Below are positions 48,356 to 56,320 of a DNA stretch of 64,000 bases, piece by piece; position 1 is the first letter of the stretch, and the number at the start of each line of letters is the position of its first letter. The notes beneath the pieces are model-generated. The model was not told where the DNA came from. It was given only the letters and a program-made list of their open reading frames with translations, and did no database searches. The stretch comes from Oscillibacter sp. (GTDB lineage Bacteria; Bacillota; Clostridia; Oscillospirales; Oscillospiraceae): assembly GCA_022791875.1 (NCBI GenBank), contig JAAVZX010000077.1:83166-147165 (forward strand), given 5' to 3'. Both the position numbers and the translations under genes were made by a program.

Positions 48356-50146
48356 TCAATATTTGCTGAACGGATTGGACTCGCCGGTGAAGGCGGCGTC
48401 CCCGTCGTCCCCGCCGAAGCCGGAAGCGGCCGGAGCGGAGGGGGCGGAATAGGAGGAGGAACCGCCGGAATAGGCGCTGTCGCTGCGGAGCTGGAACTTG
48501 CTCATCAGGCTCTTCATCAGGGACGCCTGGCTGGACAGCTCCTCGCTGGCCGCGGCGGACTCCTCGGAGGTGGCGGAGTTGGTCTGGACCACGGAGGAGA
48601 TCTGGTCGATGCCCTCCGTCACCTGGGCGATGGCCTCGGACTCCTCCTCCACGGCCTTGGCAATCTCCTGGAGGGCGTCCATGGACAGCTTCGTGGCCTC
48701 CACGGTCTTGTTCAGGGACTCGGAAACCTGCTCGACGATGTCGCCGCCCTCCTGGACGGAGGTGATGGAGTGGTCGATGAGCTCCTTGGTGGCCTTGGCG
48801 GCCTGGTCGGACTTGGTGGCGAGGTTGCGCACCTCGTCGGCCACCACGGCAAAGCCCTTGCCGGCGCTGCCCGCCCGGGCGGCTTCCACGGCGGCGTTCA
48901 GGGCCAGGATGTTGGTCTGGAAGGCGATGTTCTCGATAGTGGCGATGATCTTGCCGATCTCCTGGGAGGACTCAGAGATCCTCGCCATGGCCTTCACCAT
49001 TTTCTCCATGTAGTCGGCGCTCTCACGGACCCGGAGGTCGGAGTTGCGGGAGTGCTCCATGGCCGTCTCGCTACGGCGGGCGTTGTGCTGGGAGTTCTGG
49101 GAGATCTCGGAGATGGTGGCGGAGAGCTCCTCCACGGCGCTGGCCTGCTCGGTTGCGCCCTGGGCCAGGGCCTGGGCTCCAGTGGACACCTGCTCGGAAC
49201 CGGCGGACACCTGCTCGGCGCTCAGTTCAATCTGGGTCAGGGTGTCGCTCAGGTTCCGGTTGATGACCCGGATGGACTGGAGCAGGGAGCTCAGCGCGCC
49301 TACGTACATGGCCTCGGCACGGGTGCGGCAGTTGAAGTTGCCGCTGCCCATCTCCTCCAGAAGGTGGCAGGTGTCCCCGATGACCTCGGAGAGAACTTTC
49401 TGGCTGGTCCGCAGAGCGTCGCACATCTCGCCCAGCTCATTTTTGCTTTCGTACTTCACGTCAATATCCAGCTTGCCCTCGCTGAAGCCCACCAGGGCTT
49501 TCCGGACCTCTTCCACGGGGATCACAATGCTTTTAATGATAATCAGAGCTATCCGGATCACCACCAAAGAGGCGATCAGAAGCACCACCATGATGATTAT
49601 TATGGCGATGTTGGACATCAGGTTCTGCTGGGCAATGATCTTGTCCTGCTCTGACTGGAGTCTTTGGGCCAAAGCATTTCCGGCGTTGGCAGCCTGGTTC
49701 AGGGTGGGGGTGCAGTCGGTCACGATGTCTCTGGCGGCCTGCTGCTGGCTGGTCCGAGCAGTCTGGGCAATCTGCAGCGCCTCCTTCTGCCAGACCTCCA
49801 CTGTGTTGACAAAATCGTTCAGCTCCGTTTTGTCGCCCAGGGGATAGATGCTGTTCAGCGTGGTCAGCTTGCTGCTGAGCTCAGTCATCTTGCTGTTCAT
49901 GGTGTCCAGCTCGCTCAAGTCCCCGGACAGGATGGAATCCCGCAGGTTCCGGGCCGCAATATTATAATCGATCCGGCACTCGGACACCATCTCGTTGGAC
50001 ATTACGTACTCGTCCAGAATACTGCTATACTGATTTTTCTGCACGGTCATCAGAATCAGGGACGCGATGATGATAATGACTGAGACGCCGATGGTAATCC
50101 CGTACCCCATAACCAGGCTCTTCCTGATCTTCATGTTCTTGATCAT
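48356..50146 (-). CDS. Methyl-accepting chemotaxis protein
   Basis: Chemoreceptor of 596 residues. Two membrane spans ([19 protein letters not shown] near 16-34 and [21 protein letters not shown] near 182-202) flank a four-helix-type extracytoplasmic domain of about 145 residues. A HAMP segment and the signalling coiled coil follow, with the conserved tip [23 protein letters not shown] and [15 protein letters not shown]. The Ser/Gly-rich tail lacks an NWETF pentapeptide for CheR tethering. GAGGAGG lies nine bases before ATG 50146. It has its own sigma-A promoter. The ligand is unknown. Confidence 0.95.
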   Translation of the reverse strand: MIKNMKIRKSLVMGYGITIGVSVIIIIASLILMTVQKNQYSSILDEYVMSNEMVSECRIDYNIAARNLRDSILSGDLSELDTMNSKMTELSSKLTTLNSIYPLGDKTELNDFVNTVEVWQKEALQIAQTARTSQQQAARDIVTDCTPTLNQAANAGNALAQRLQSEQDKIIAQQNLMSNIAIIIIMVVLLIASLVVIRIALIIIKSIVIPVEEVRKALVGFSEGKLDIDVKYESKNELGEMCDALRTSQKVLSEVIGDTCHLLEEMGSGNFNCRTRAEAMYVGALSSLLQSIRVINRNLSDTLTQIELSAEQVSAGSEQVSTGAQALAQGATEQASAVEELSATISEISQNSQHNARRSETAMEHSRNSDLRVRESADYMEKMVKAMARISESSQEIGKIIATIENIAFQTNILALNAAVEAARAGSAGKGFAVVADEVRNLATKSDQAAKATKELIDHSITSVQEGGDIVEQVSESLNKTVEATKLSMDALQEIAKAVEEESEAIAQVTEGIDQISSVVQTNSATSEESAAASEELSSQASLMKSLMSKFQLRSDSAYSGGSSSYSAPSAPAASGFGGDDGDAAFTGESNPFSKY

Positions 50147-50191
50147 TTACGAACTCCTCCTCAGTTTTCTTGTATCCCGGTATGCTCTTCT

Positions 50192-50220
50192 ATTCTAATC
50201 GGTTCCGCGGCATTTGTCAA
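50192..50220 (-). promoter_or_regulatory. Sigma-A promoter of the chemoreceptor gene
   Basis: On the minus strand TTGACA (50215-50220), a 17-bp spacer and TAGAAT (50192-50197). The -35 overlaps the stop codon of the FtsE-like gene. Confidence 0.75.
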
Positions 50221-50957
50221 ACCACATCGCCGTATCTTCCCCGTTCCACGTCGCCGATCAGCCGGCCGTCCACCAAGGTGACGACCCGCCGCCGCATGAT
50301 ATTGACATACATGCTGGCGTGGGTGGCCATAATGACCGTGGTGCCCCGGCGGTTCACCTCCCGGAGCAGGTGGAACATATCCCAGATATTGTCGTCGTCC
50401 AGGTTGGCGGTAATCTCGTCCAAAACCAGGATGGGGGGGCTGTTCACCAAGGCCCGGGCCAGCTCCACCCGGCGGCACTCCCCGCCGGACATCTCCGCCG
50501 GGTATTTCTTCCCCGTCCCCCGCATTCCGACCAACCCCAGCACCTTGTCCACCCGGGCCTGCATCTCCTTGCTGGTCTCGAAGCGCCGCTTTCCGATCTG
50601 GGCGGCGATCCGCAGATTTTCCTCCACGGTCATCTTCCGGATCAGGGTGTGGTCCTGGCAGACCTTCCCGAAGAGGATGGCCATGCGGTTCTGGCTCCAG
50701 GGGATCAGCTTCGCCAGGTCCTTCTTGTCCAGGTAGACGGCGCCCCGGTCCGGCCGGAGCTTTCCGGAGATCAGGTCCAGGAGGGTGCTCTTTCCCGCCC
50801 CGCTGCTGCCGGTGAGGAAGACGAACTCCCCCTGCTCGATGGTGAGGTTGATGTCCTCCACACCCAGCTCGAAGCGTTTGTCCAGATGCTCCAGACGCCG
50901 CCGTCTCCGGTCGATTTTGTAATATTTTGTTACGTTTTCCAGAGTAATGGTGGGCAT
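50217..50957 (-). CDS. FtsE-like ABC ATPase without a permease partner nearby
   Basis: ABC ATPase of 246 residues most like FtsE. It has Walker A LTGSSGAGKSTLL, a Q-loop in GKVCQDHTLI, signature MSGGECRRVELARAL, Walker B ILVLDEITANLD and H-loop MATHASMYVN. The usual DEPTGNLD reads DEITANLD, and a basic insertion (KIDRRRRRLEHLD) lies near residue 17. FtsE normally pairs with FtsX to control peptidoglycan hydrolases; no FtsX gene is in the window. ATG 50957 with AGGAG nine bases upstream is chosen over an in-frame codon 42 bases earlier. It lies between the FliT-like gene and the chemoreceptor gene, in the same direction. Confidence 0.8.
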   Translation of the reverse strand: MPTITLENVTKYYKIDRRRRRLEHLDKRFELGVEDINLTIEQGEFVFLTGSSGAGKSTLLDLISGKLRPDRGAVYLDKKDLAKLIPWSQNRMAILFGKVCQDHTLIRKMTVEENLRIAAQIGKRRFETSKEMQARVDKVLGLVGMRGTGKKYPAEMSGGECRRVELARALVNSPPILVLDEITANLDDDNIWDMFHLLREVNRRGTTVIMATHASMYVNIMRRRVVTLVDGRLIGDVERGRYGDVV

Positions 50958-51002
50958 AAATCCGCGCTCCTGTCTGCTCCGCGCTGCAAATCCTTCCAAA
51001 CG

Positions 51003-51034
51003 CTCCCCCGCCGCCGGGGGAGGGCGCTTTTTTC
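51003..51034. other. GC-rich hairpin upstream of the FtsE-like gene
   Basis: CTCCCCCG/CGGGGGAG with a four-base loop. The T run lies on the plus-strand side (GCGCTTTTTT), so it would terminate rightward antisense transcription rather than the leftward flagellar genes. Confidence 0.4.
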
Positions 51035-51098
51035 TGCACCCTCCCTCCGGCGGTCGGAACGAAGCTCCGGCCCGGGCCGCAAAGCCCTGCGCCGCAGT

Positions 51099-51488
51099 CT
51101 ATTGATGATAGATGGACTTCTCCCTGGCCAGTTTCAGGCTGATGGCCTTGTCCAGGGCCCCCACCTGCTCCAGGACCCGGCGGTTCATGCCCACCTGGGC
51201 CGCCAGGGGGGCCGCCGCGTCCGTCCTGGGCGGGCCGCCCCTCAAAAGCTCCTCCAGCTCCTGGCCGTCCTCCGGGCTCAAAAGGTCCCGCTGCTGTTCC
51301 AGGGCGTTCCGGGCCCGGCGGAGGCGCTCGATGGGCTCCTGCCGCATGGCCAGAAGCATGTGGATGGCAACCTGGTCATCCCGGTCCACCGCCTCCGCCA
51401 GCTGGCGGGACAGGTCCAGGGTTTCGTTCAGGTTCGTGTACATTTTTTTCAGCTGCACATGGGCGTTCAGCAGCGCCGTGTCCTCCAT
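51099..51488 (-). CDS. FliT-like flagellar chaperone candidate
   Basis: Small, wholly helical protein of 129 residues directly after fliD-fliS, the position of fliT in many flagellar operons. The sequence (LLNAHVQLKKMYTNLNETLDLSRQL, PIERLRRARNALEQQRDLL) has the amphipathic pattern of FliT/FlgN export chaperones. No diagnostic motif exists for the family, so the call rests on position and fold. AGGGGA lies four bases before ATG 51488; the gap to fliS is 8 bp. It would be expected to bind FliD. Confidence 0.6.
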   Translation of the reverse strand: MEDTALLNAHVQLKKMYTNLNETLDLSRQLAEAVDRDDQVAIHMLLAMRQEPIERLRRARNALEQQRDLLSPEDGQELEELLRGGPPRTDAAAPLAAQVGMNRRVLEQVGALDKAISLKLAREKSIYHQ

Positions 51489-51496
51489 AGCGTCCC

Positions 51497-51874
51497 CTAC
51501 TTTCCGGAATCTCCGCTCTTCTGGGCCTGACGGAAGGCGTCCCGAAGCTCGGATACCATGGACTTCACAGGCGCCAGCACTTCCTTCCGCCGCCCGATCC
51601 GCACCCGGCCCAGCTCGTAGGTGAAATACTCGTAGAGCTGCGCCAGGTTCTTGCTGATGGGGTACTGCCGGTCCAGGGTGGCGTCCAGATATTCGATGAT
51701 GGCCACGCTCCGGTCCACGGCGTTCTCAAAGACGGGATAGTCCTGCTTCTCCAGCATGATCTCCGCCAGGGACAGCCGCTTGTACAGCTCGTCGTACAGC
51801 AGGAGCAGCAGCTCCCCCTGGGTCATCGTGTTGATGCTCTGTTCCTTATACTGTTGATAGCCCTTCATATCCAT
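51497..51874 (-). CDS. fliS: Flagellin export chaperone FliS
   Basis: FliS, 125 residues, binding flagellin's C-terminus to prevent premature assembly. It shows the family pattern YKEQSINTMTQGELLLLLYDELYKRLSLAE and DRSVAIIEYLDATLDR. The start is ATG at 51874, although a second ATG two codons later (51868) has better spacing to AAAGG. It follows fliD by 20 bp. In Bacillus FliS also interacts with FliW. Confidence 0.94.
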   Translation of the reverse strand: MDMKGYQQYKEQSINTMTQGELLLLLYDELYKRLSLAEIMLEKQDYPVFENAVDRSVAIIEYLDATLDRQYPISKNLAQLYEYFTYELGRVRIGRRKEVLAPVKSMVSELRDAFRQAQKSGDSGK

Positions 51875-51894
51875 TGCCTTTGGATCACTCCTTC

Positions 51895-54423
51895 TTAATT
51901 GCCTCCCATCAGCGACATAATCGAGGAGCTCTGGGAGTTCATCTGGTTGATGAGCTGCTCCAGGCGGGAGAACTGCTTCGTGTAGTAGTCCACCTGGTCG
52001 GACATCTTATCCTGCCACTTCTGGATGTCCTCATCAATCTTGTTGAGCTGCTTTTGAATGGTGTTGTTGTACAGGGTGCTGGCCGCCAGGGGGGACCCGG
52101 CCTTGTTCACCAGGACGCCCTTGCTCCCGGTGATGGCGCTGGTGCCGCTGGTGGCTCCGTAGAGGTCCAGGGGCTCCTTCAAAGCCTGCATGAGGCCGTT
52201 GGTCTTGGAGCCGCTCTCGGTGCTGTCGGTGAAGATATTGCGCACCTTGTCCGGGTCGCTGTTCAGGGTGTCCCGAAGAGCCTGCTCGTCGAATTTCAGG
52301 GTGGTGAGACCGTTGCTGTAGGAGAGGGTGATGCCCGCGGCCTTCAAATCGTCGCCGCTGGCGCCGGTCATGGACACGGCGGAGGTCAGGCGGCGGTACA
52401 GGCTGGAGAGGTCGGAGTCCCCGAAGAGGATGCCGGTTTTCGCCTTGTCCTCCCACGCCTTGATGGCGCTCTCGGACATGTCCTCCATGTCCTCGTCGGT
52501 CAGAGGCTCATAGTAAGACTTATTGTTCCGCTGGAGGGGGAGGGTGGAGTAAGCGTTTTTGATCTCCGTGACCATGGCGTTGTAGTCCTCCACCATGGCT
52601 TTCACGGCGTCCACGATCTTGTCCGCGTCCGCGTTCGTCTCGAAGGTGATGCCCTCGGCGTCGGTGTCCCGGACCTGGGTGACCTCGCCGTTCTCCCCGG
52701 TTTCCTCCTTATAGCCGAAGGTGCCCTTCAAAGTGACGGTGAGGCCGTCGAACTCGGCGATATTGCTGGCGCGGGTCAGCTCCATCTCGTCGCCGCCGTT
52801 GACGGAAACGCTGAAAATGGCGTCCTGGCCGTCCCGGGTCTGCCCGCCGCCGAAGAGGGCCTCCGACAGGGACCCCTTTTCGCCGAACTCGATCTTCTCC
52901 GCCGCGCCGGTGTTCTTGCTGGTGAAGGTGAACTCGTTGGTGTTCTTGGAAAAGCTGACGCTGACGCCCGCCTTGGAATTGCTGTTGAGGTTGTTCATGA
53001 TGGTGGCCAGGGCGGTGTCCTCGGTGTATTTGCCGATTTCCACGCCGTTGACCTCGAAGCTGTAGACCTTCTCCATGACGGGCTTGCCGTCCTTGTCCAG
53101 CACATCCTTGCCGTTGGCGTCCTTCTTCACCTGCTCCTCGGATTTGAGGTTTTTCAGGCCGTCCTCGCCCAGGATATCTTTCAAGGTCTGGGACGTGCTG
53201 ATATAGCTGTTCAGCCCGTTCTCGAAGCCCATGGCCTTGCCCTTGTCGGACTTGATCTGGAAGGTGGACGCCTTCTGGCCCGCGTCGAACTGGAGCTTGA
53301 TCTTGGCGGAGTCATACGTACCGGCGTTCACGTTGCTGACCTTGAGCTTGCTCTCCTCCTTGCCCTCGGCGTTCTTAAACGTGCCGAAAGCCTTGTCGAT
53401 ATTCTTCTGGAGGATTTCGATGTACGCCTCTTCCTTGCTGTACTTGCTCCCGTCCTCCTTGGTCTTCTCCATGTACTCTTCCAGCTCTTCGGTGCCGGGC
53501 ATTTTGATGGTCTTCGTAATGCCGTCCAGGGTGACGGTCAGATCGGAGTCGCTGAGGTATTCCGCGGTGTTGACCGTCTTCTTGAGGGCACTGGGGTCCT
53601 TCACCTCAATGCTCTTGACGCCGCTGCCGGGCTTGAGGCCCAGAACGTCCTGGATATTCTTGCTGGCGCTGCTGATATAGAAGTCGTTTCCGCTGCCGGA
53701 CACGTCCACGAAGCTGATCGTCCCGTTGCTGGCCCGGGCCTGGAGCATTTCGCTGGCCTTCTTGGACTTGCCGCTGCTGGTGGCGATGGACAGGTTTTCC
53801 AGCTGCTTGTTGATATGGGCCGCCATCTCGCTGGCGTTCTCAAAGGTGTCCATCTCGCCGAAGTCGATGCTCAGGGTGGTCCGGGAGTCCTCGCCGCCAT
53901 AGGCGATGCTGAGGATGCCGGAGATGGTGCTCACGTCCACGTCCGCGTTCAGATCGATAGAATCCGTCGCCGTGGCGCTGGCGGTGCCGGAGGCGGAGGG
54001 ATTCTTCCCGCCCAGCTGCCCGCCGCCGATGGTGTACCGCGCCGCCGTGGCCAGCTGCTTCACCGCGTTCACCACCACGTCGCTGCCCCCCCGTCCGGAG
54101 GCGCTGACCTTGGAGGCGTTCTCCCCCTTGGCGATGGTATTCACCGCCTGGTTAAAGAAGCTGGTGGACATCAGGTTCGTGTTGGAGCGGTAGGACGTGT
54201 ATTTCTCCGTGAACGCCGCCATCTTGTCGATGATGCTCCGGTACGCCTCCTGCTTCCACTCCGTCTTCGTCCGGCTCTTCTGCAATTTGGTAATTTTCGA
54301 TTGATAGCCCGAAATGGCATTCTCGATCATGCTCTCCGTATCCAGGCCGCTGGCCAGACCGGTGATCACATTTCTGTTGCCGTAAATGCTCTTCGAGCTG
54401 CCGACACTGCTGATAGACGCCAT
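51895..54423 (-). CDS. fliD: Flagellar filament cap protein FliD (enlarged)
   Basis: FliD/HAP2, 842 residues, longer than most (450-700). The N-terminal domain (ITGLASGLDTESMIENAISGYQSKITKLQKSRTKTEWKQEAYRS) and the C-terminal coiled coil (INKIDEDIQKWQDKMSDQVDYYTKQFSRLEQLINQMNSQSSSI, abbreviated here by its ends KIDEDIQKW and LIQMN-like region) are the polymerising ends that face the filament. The enlarged centre has many Lys/Asp/Glu-rich beta segments that would point outward. AGGGAG lies ten bases before ATG 54423. It heads fliD-fliS-fliT. No clear sigma-D promoter is visible: GTCGATAA upstream fits a -10, but no TAAA box is in place. Confidence 0.93.
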   Translation of the reverse strand: MASISSVGSSKSIYGNRNVITGLASGLDTESMIENAISGYQSKITKLQKSRTKTEWKQEAYRSIIDKMAAFTEKYTSYRSNTNLMSTSFFNQAVNTIAKGENASKVSASGRGGSDVVVNAVKQLATAARYTIGGGQLGGKNPSASGTASATATDSIDLNADVDVSTISGILSIAYGGEDSRTTLSIDFGEMDTFENASEMAAHINKQLENLSIATSSGKSKKASEMLQARASNGTISFVDVSGSGNDFYISSASKNIQDVLGLKPGSGVKSIEVKDPSALKKTVNTAEYLSDSDLTVTLDGITKTIKMPGTEELEEYMEKTKEDGSKYSKEEAYIEILQKNIDKAFGTFKNAEGKEESKLKVSNVNAGTYDSAKIKLQFDAGQKASTFQIKSDKGKAMGFENGLNSYISTSQTLKDILGEDGLKNLKSEEQVKKDANGKDVLDKDGKPVMEKVYSFEVNGVEIGKYTEDTALATIMNNLNSNSKAGVSVSFSKNTNEFTFTSKNTGAAEKIEFGEKGSLSEALFGGGQTRDGQDAIFSVSVNGGDEMELTRASNIAEFDGLTVTLKGTFGYKEETGENGEVTQVRDTDAEGITFETNADADKIVDAVKAMVEDYNAMVTEIKNAYSTLPLQRNNKSYYEPLTDEDMEDMSESAIKAWEDKAKTGILFGDSDLSSLYRRLTSAVSMTGASGDDLKAAGITLSYSNGLTTLKFDEQALRDTLNSDPDKVRNIFTDSTESGSKTNGLMQALKEPLDLYGATSGTSAITGSKGVLVNKAGSPLAASTLYNNTIQKQLNKIDEDIQKWQDKMSDQVDYYTKQFSRLEQLINQMNSQSSSIMSLMGGN

Positions 54424-54543
54424 AATGGTTCCACTCCCTTCACAAATTGAACGCCATGCGTCCCCCTTTCCCTCCGGAAAGTTCCGTCCGCATGAAATAA
54501 GATTTTTTTCGCTATTCCTCTATGATTTTTTATCGACATATAG

Positions 54544-54549
54544 TATAAT
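54544..54549 (+). promoter_or_regulatory. Candidate -10 box of the ParA-ComFB operon
   Basis: A perfect TATAAT about 48 bp before the parA-like start codon, within an AT-rich region shared with the divergent fliD gene. No good -35 is found at 16-18 bp, so an activator or an alternative promoter may be needed. Confidence 0.4.
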
Positions 54550-54597
54550 AAAAATAAGAGGTCGGCGTATAGTTTTTACCGTAAGGAGGAAAATCCT

Positions 54598-55380
54598 TTG
54601 ACTCAGATCATCACAGTCACGAATCAGAAGGGCGGCGTTGGCAAAACCACCACCGTCTCCGCGCTGGTCTGCGGTCTGCACCAAAGAGGAGCGCGGGTCC
54701 TGGGCATCGACCTGGACCCCCAGGGCAATCTGGGCTTCACCCTCGGATTGGACATCGGCGACGGATACACCATCTACGATGTCCTCACCGGGGCCCACAC
54801 CATTGAGGAGTCCATCGTACACACCCAATACGGGGACATCCTCCCCTCGGACATCATGCTCTCCACCGCCGAGGTGGCCTTCACGGCCCCCCGCAGGGAG
54901 TTCATGCTGTCCCAGCAGCTGGACATCGTGAAGGACAGCTACGACTTCGTCATCATCGACACGCCGCCGGCCCTGAATATCCTGACCATCAACGCCTACG
55001 TGGCCTCTACAGGGCTCATCGTCCCCATGGAGGCGGAGGTCCTCTCCCTCGTGGGCGTCTCCCAGATTCAGGATACCATCGAAACCGTCCGCAAGTCCTT
55101 CAACCCTAATCTCAAGGTCCTGGGCGTCCTGCTCAACAAGTACAACCGCCAGCTCACCCTCTCCCGGGAAATTCTGGACCTGGCCGAGGAGGTGGCCCGC
55201 CAGCTGGACAGCCGCGTCTTCCCCGTGAAGGTCCGCCGCAGCGTCAACGTGGCCATGGCCCCCGCCCACGGTCAGAGCGTCCTCACCTACCGCCCCGACT
55301 GCACCTCCGCCAAGGACCTCCGCAAAATCATCTCCGAGGTGGCCGGGGACCGCTTCCCGCCCCCCAGAAAATTCAAGTAA
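54598..55380 (+). CDS. ParA/Soj-like partition ATPase
   Basis: ParA-family ATPase of 260 residues. It has the deviant Walker A TNQKGGVGKTTTVSA at residues 8-22, Walker A-prime GIDLDPQGNLGFTLG and Walker B YDFVIIDTPPALN. It lacks the N-terminal helix-turn-helix of plasmid ParA and the motifs of the FlhG N-terminus. Such ATPases also position chemoreceptor arrays and other cargo. The start is TTG 54598 with AAGGAGG eight bases upstream. No ParB gene and no parS-like repeats are seen. The next gene, 54 bp on, encodes a ComFB-domain protein, suggesting the two work together. Confidence 0.85.
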   Translation: MTQIITVTNQKGGVGKTTTVSALVCGLHQRGARVLGIDLDPQGNLGFTLGLDIGDGYTIYDVLTGAHTIEESIVHTQYGDILPSDIMLSTAEVAFTAPRREFMLSQQLDIVKDSYDFVIIDTPPALNILTINAYVASTGLIVPMEAEVLSLVGVSQIQDTIETVRKSFNPNLKVLGVLLNKYNRQLTLSREILDLAEEVARQLDSRVFPVKVRRSVNVAMAPAHGQSVLTYRPDCTSAKDLRKIISEVAGDRFPPPRKFK

Positions 55381-55434
55381 ACGGATTAGACTGCTCGGCA
55401 CCGTCTGCCCTGTCAAAGAAAAGGAGCGATTATT

Positions 55435-56181
55435 ATGGCATCGAATAAGGATTCCAACTCCAGCAAAACCGCCCACGTCATGAGCCTGCTCAGCAAGAAC
55501 CGCGGCGCGTCCGCCCCTGAGACGGCCCCCGCCGCCAAAGAGGCGGAGGCGGAAGCCGCCGCCCCTGCCGCGGCCCCCGCGGCCCCCGCGGCCCCCGCAG
55601 CCCCTGCCGCGCCCAGCGCACCTCAGGCCCCCCTCCTGTCCTCCCTGGAGGCCGACGCCGCCGTCTCCTCCCAGATCAAGGACGCCCTGGAGGTGGAGCT
55701 GGACCTGGACGCGGCCTCCGCAAAGCCCGAGCCCCCCAAGGCCGCCCCCGCCCCCGCGTCTCAGCCGCCGGCTGAGGAACTCTCCGCAGTTTCCGCGGAC
55801 GAGCTCATGGGCGTTCCCGACTCCCAGGCGGCTCCCGTTCCCCCTGCGCCGGAGATGGATCTCCCCGCGCCGGAGGAGGCCCCGGAGGAGGCGGAGCGCC
55901 AGTACCGCCCCGCATACACCAACGTCATGCAGGTCCTGGTGGACGAGAAGGCGGAGAAATACATGAAGATGTTCGGCATCTGCTGCTGCGAGCACTGCCA
56001 GGTGGACGTAAAGGCATACGCCCTGAACCACCTGCCCCCCAAGTACGTGGTCATGGCCCCCGACGAACGGGTCCCCAAGCTCACCGTCTACGAGAGCAAG
56101 TACAGCAGCGACATCACCGCCCAGCTCATCCAGGCCTGCAAGGTGGTCATGAACACGCCCCACCACACCCGGTCCAAGTGA
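55435..56181 (+). CDS. ComFB-domain protein with Ala/Pro-rich N-terminus
   Basis: Protein of 248 residues. Residues 1-155 are Ala/Pro-rich and probably disordered, including an uninterrupted Ala-Ala-Pro tract. The C-terminal about 95 residues match the late-competence ComFB family: YTNVMQVLVDEKAEKYM, a Cys cluster ICCCEHCQVDV and the hallmark ALNHLPPKYVV. ComFB proteins are zinc-binding, and members in cyanobacteria have been described as c-di-GMP receptors; that function is not shown for this protein. AAGGAG lies seven bases before ATG 55435. It is co-oriented with the ParA-like gene and followed by a terminator, so the two form an operon. Confidence 0.8.
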   Translation: MASNKDSNSSKTAHVMSLLSKNRGASAPETAPAAKEAEAEAAAPAAAPAAPAAPAAPAAPSAPQAPLLSSLEADAAVSSQIKDALEVELDLDAASAKPEPPKAAPAPASQPPAEELSAVSADELMGVPDSQAAPVPPAPEMDLPAPEEAPEEAERQYRPAYTNVMQVLVDEKAEKYMKMFGICCCEHCQVDVKAYALNHLPPKYVVMAPDERVPKLTVYESKYSSDITAQLIQACKVVMNTPHHTRSK

Positions 56182-56188
56182 GAAACGA

Positions 56189-56226
56189 AAGGTTCGGCGC
56201 ATCGTTCCGCGCCGAACCTTTTATCG
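56189..56226 (+). terminator. Intrinsic terminator of the ParA-ComFB operon
   Basis: AAGGTTCGGCGC and GCGCCGAACCTT pair around an eight-base loop (56189-56220), followed by TTATCGTTT. It starts seven bases after the ComFB stop codon. Confidence 0.88.
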
Positions 56227-56239
56227 TTTGATCGCCGGC

Positions 56240-56307
56240 CTGGTGGGCGCGAAGGCTTCCAGGGAGACTCTGTCTCCCTGGACCCTCTGGACTCTGGCAG
56301 ATCAGTC
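56240..56307 (+). repeat. Mosaic family A/B intergenic element
   Basis: Starts with CTGGTGGGCGCGAAGGCTT (56240-56258), a stretch that belongs to the linker of family A (compare 5096-5114). It continues as family B: hairpin CCAGGGAGAC/GTCTCCCTGG (56259-56281), ACCCTCTGGACTCTGGCAGATCA. The second B hairpin is reduced. It sits between the ends of two convergent genes. Confidence 0.65.
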
Positions 56308-56320
56308 TTTCCTTTGTGAA

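Noticed and set aside
54424..54597. Sigma-D promoter for fliD
   Set aside because: GTCGATAA resembles the -10, but no TAAA-like -35 lies 14-16 bp upstream.
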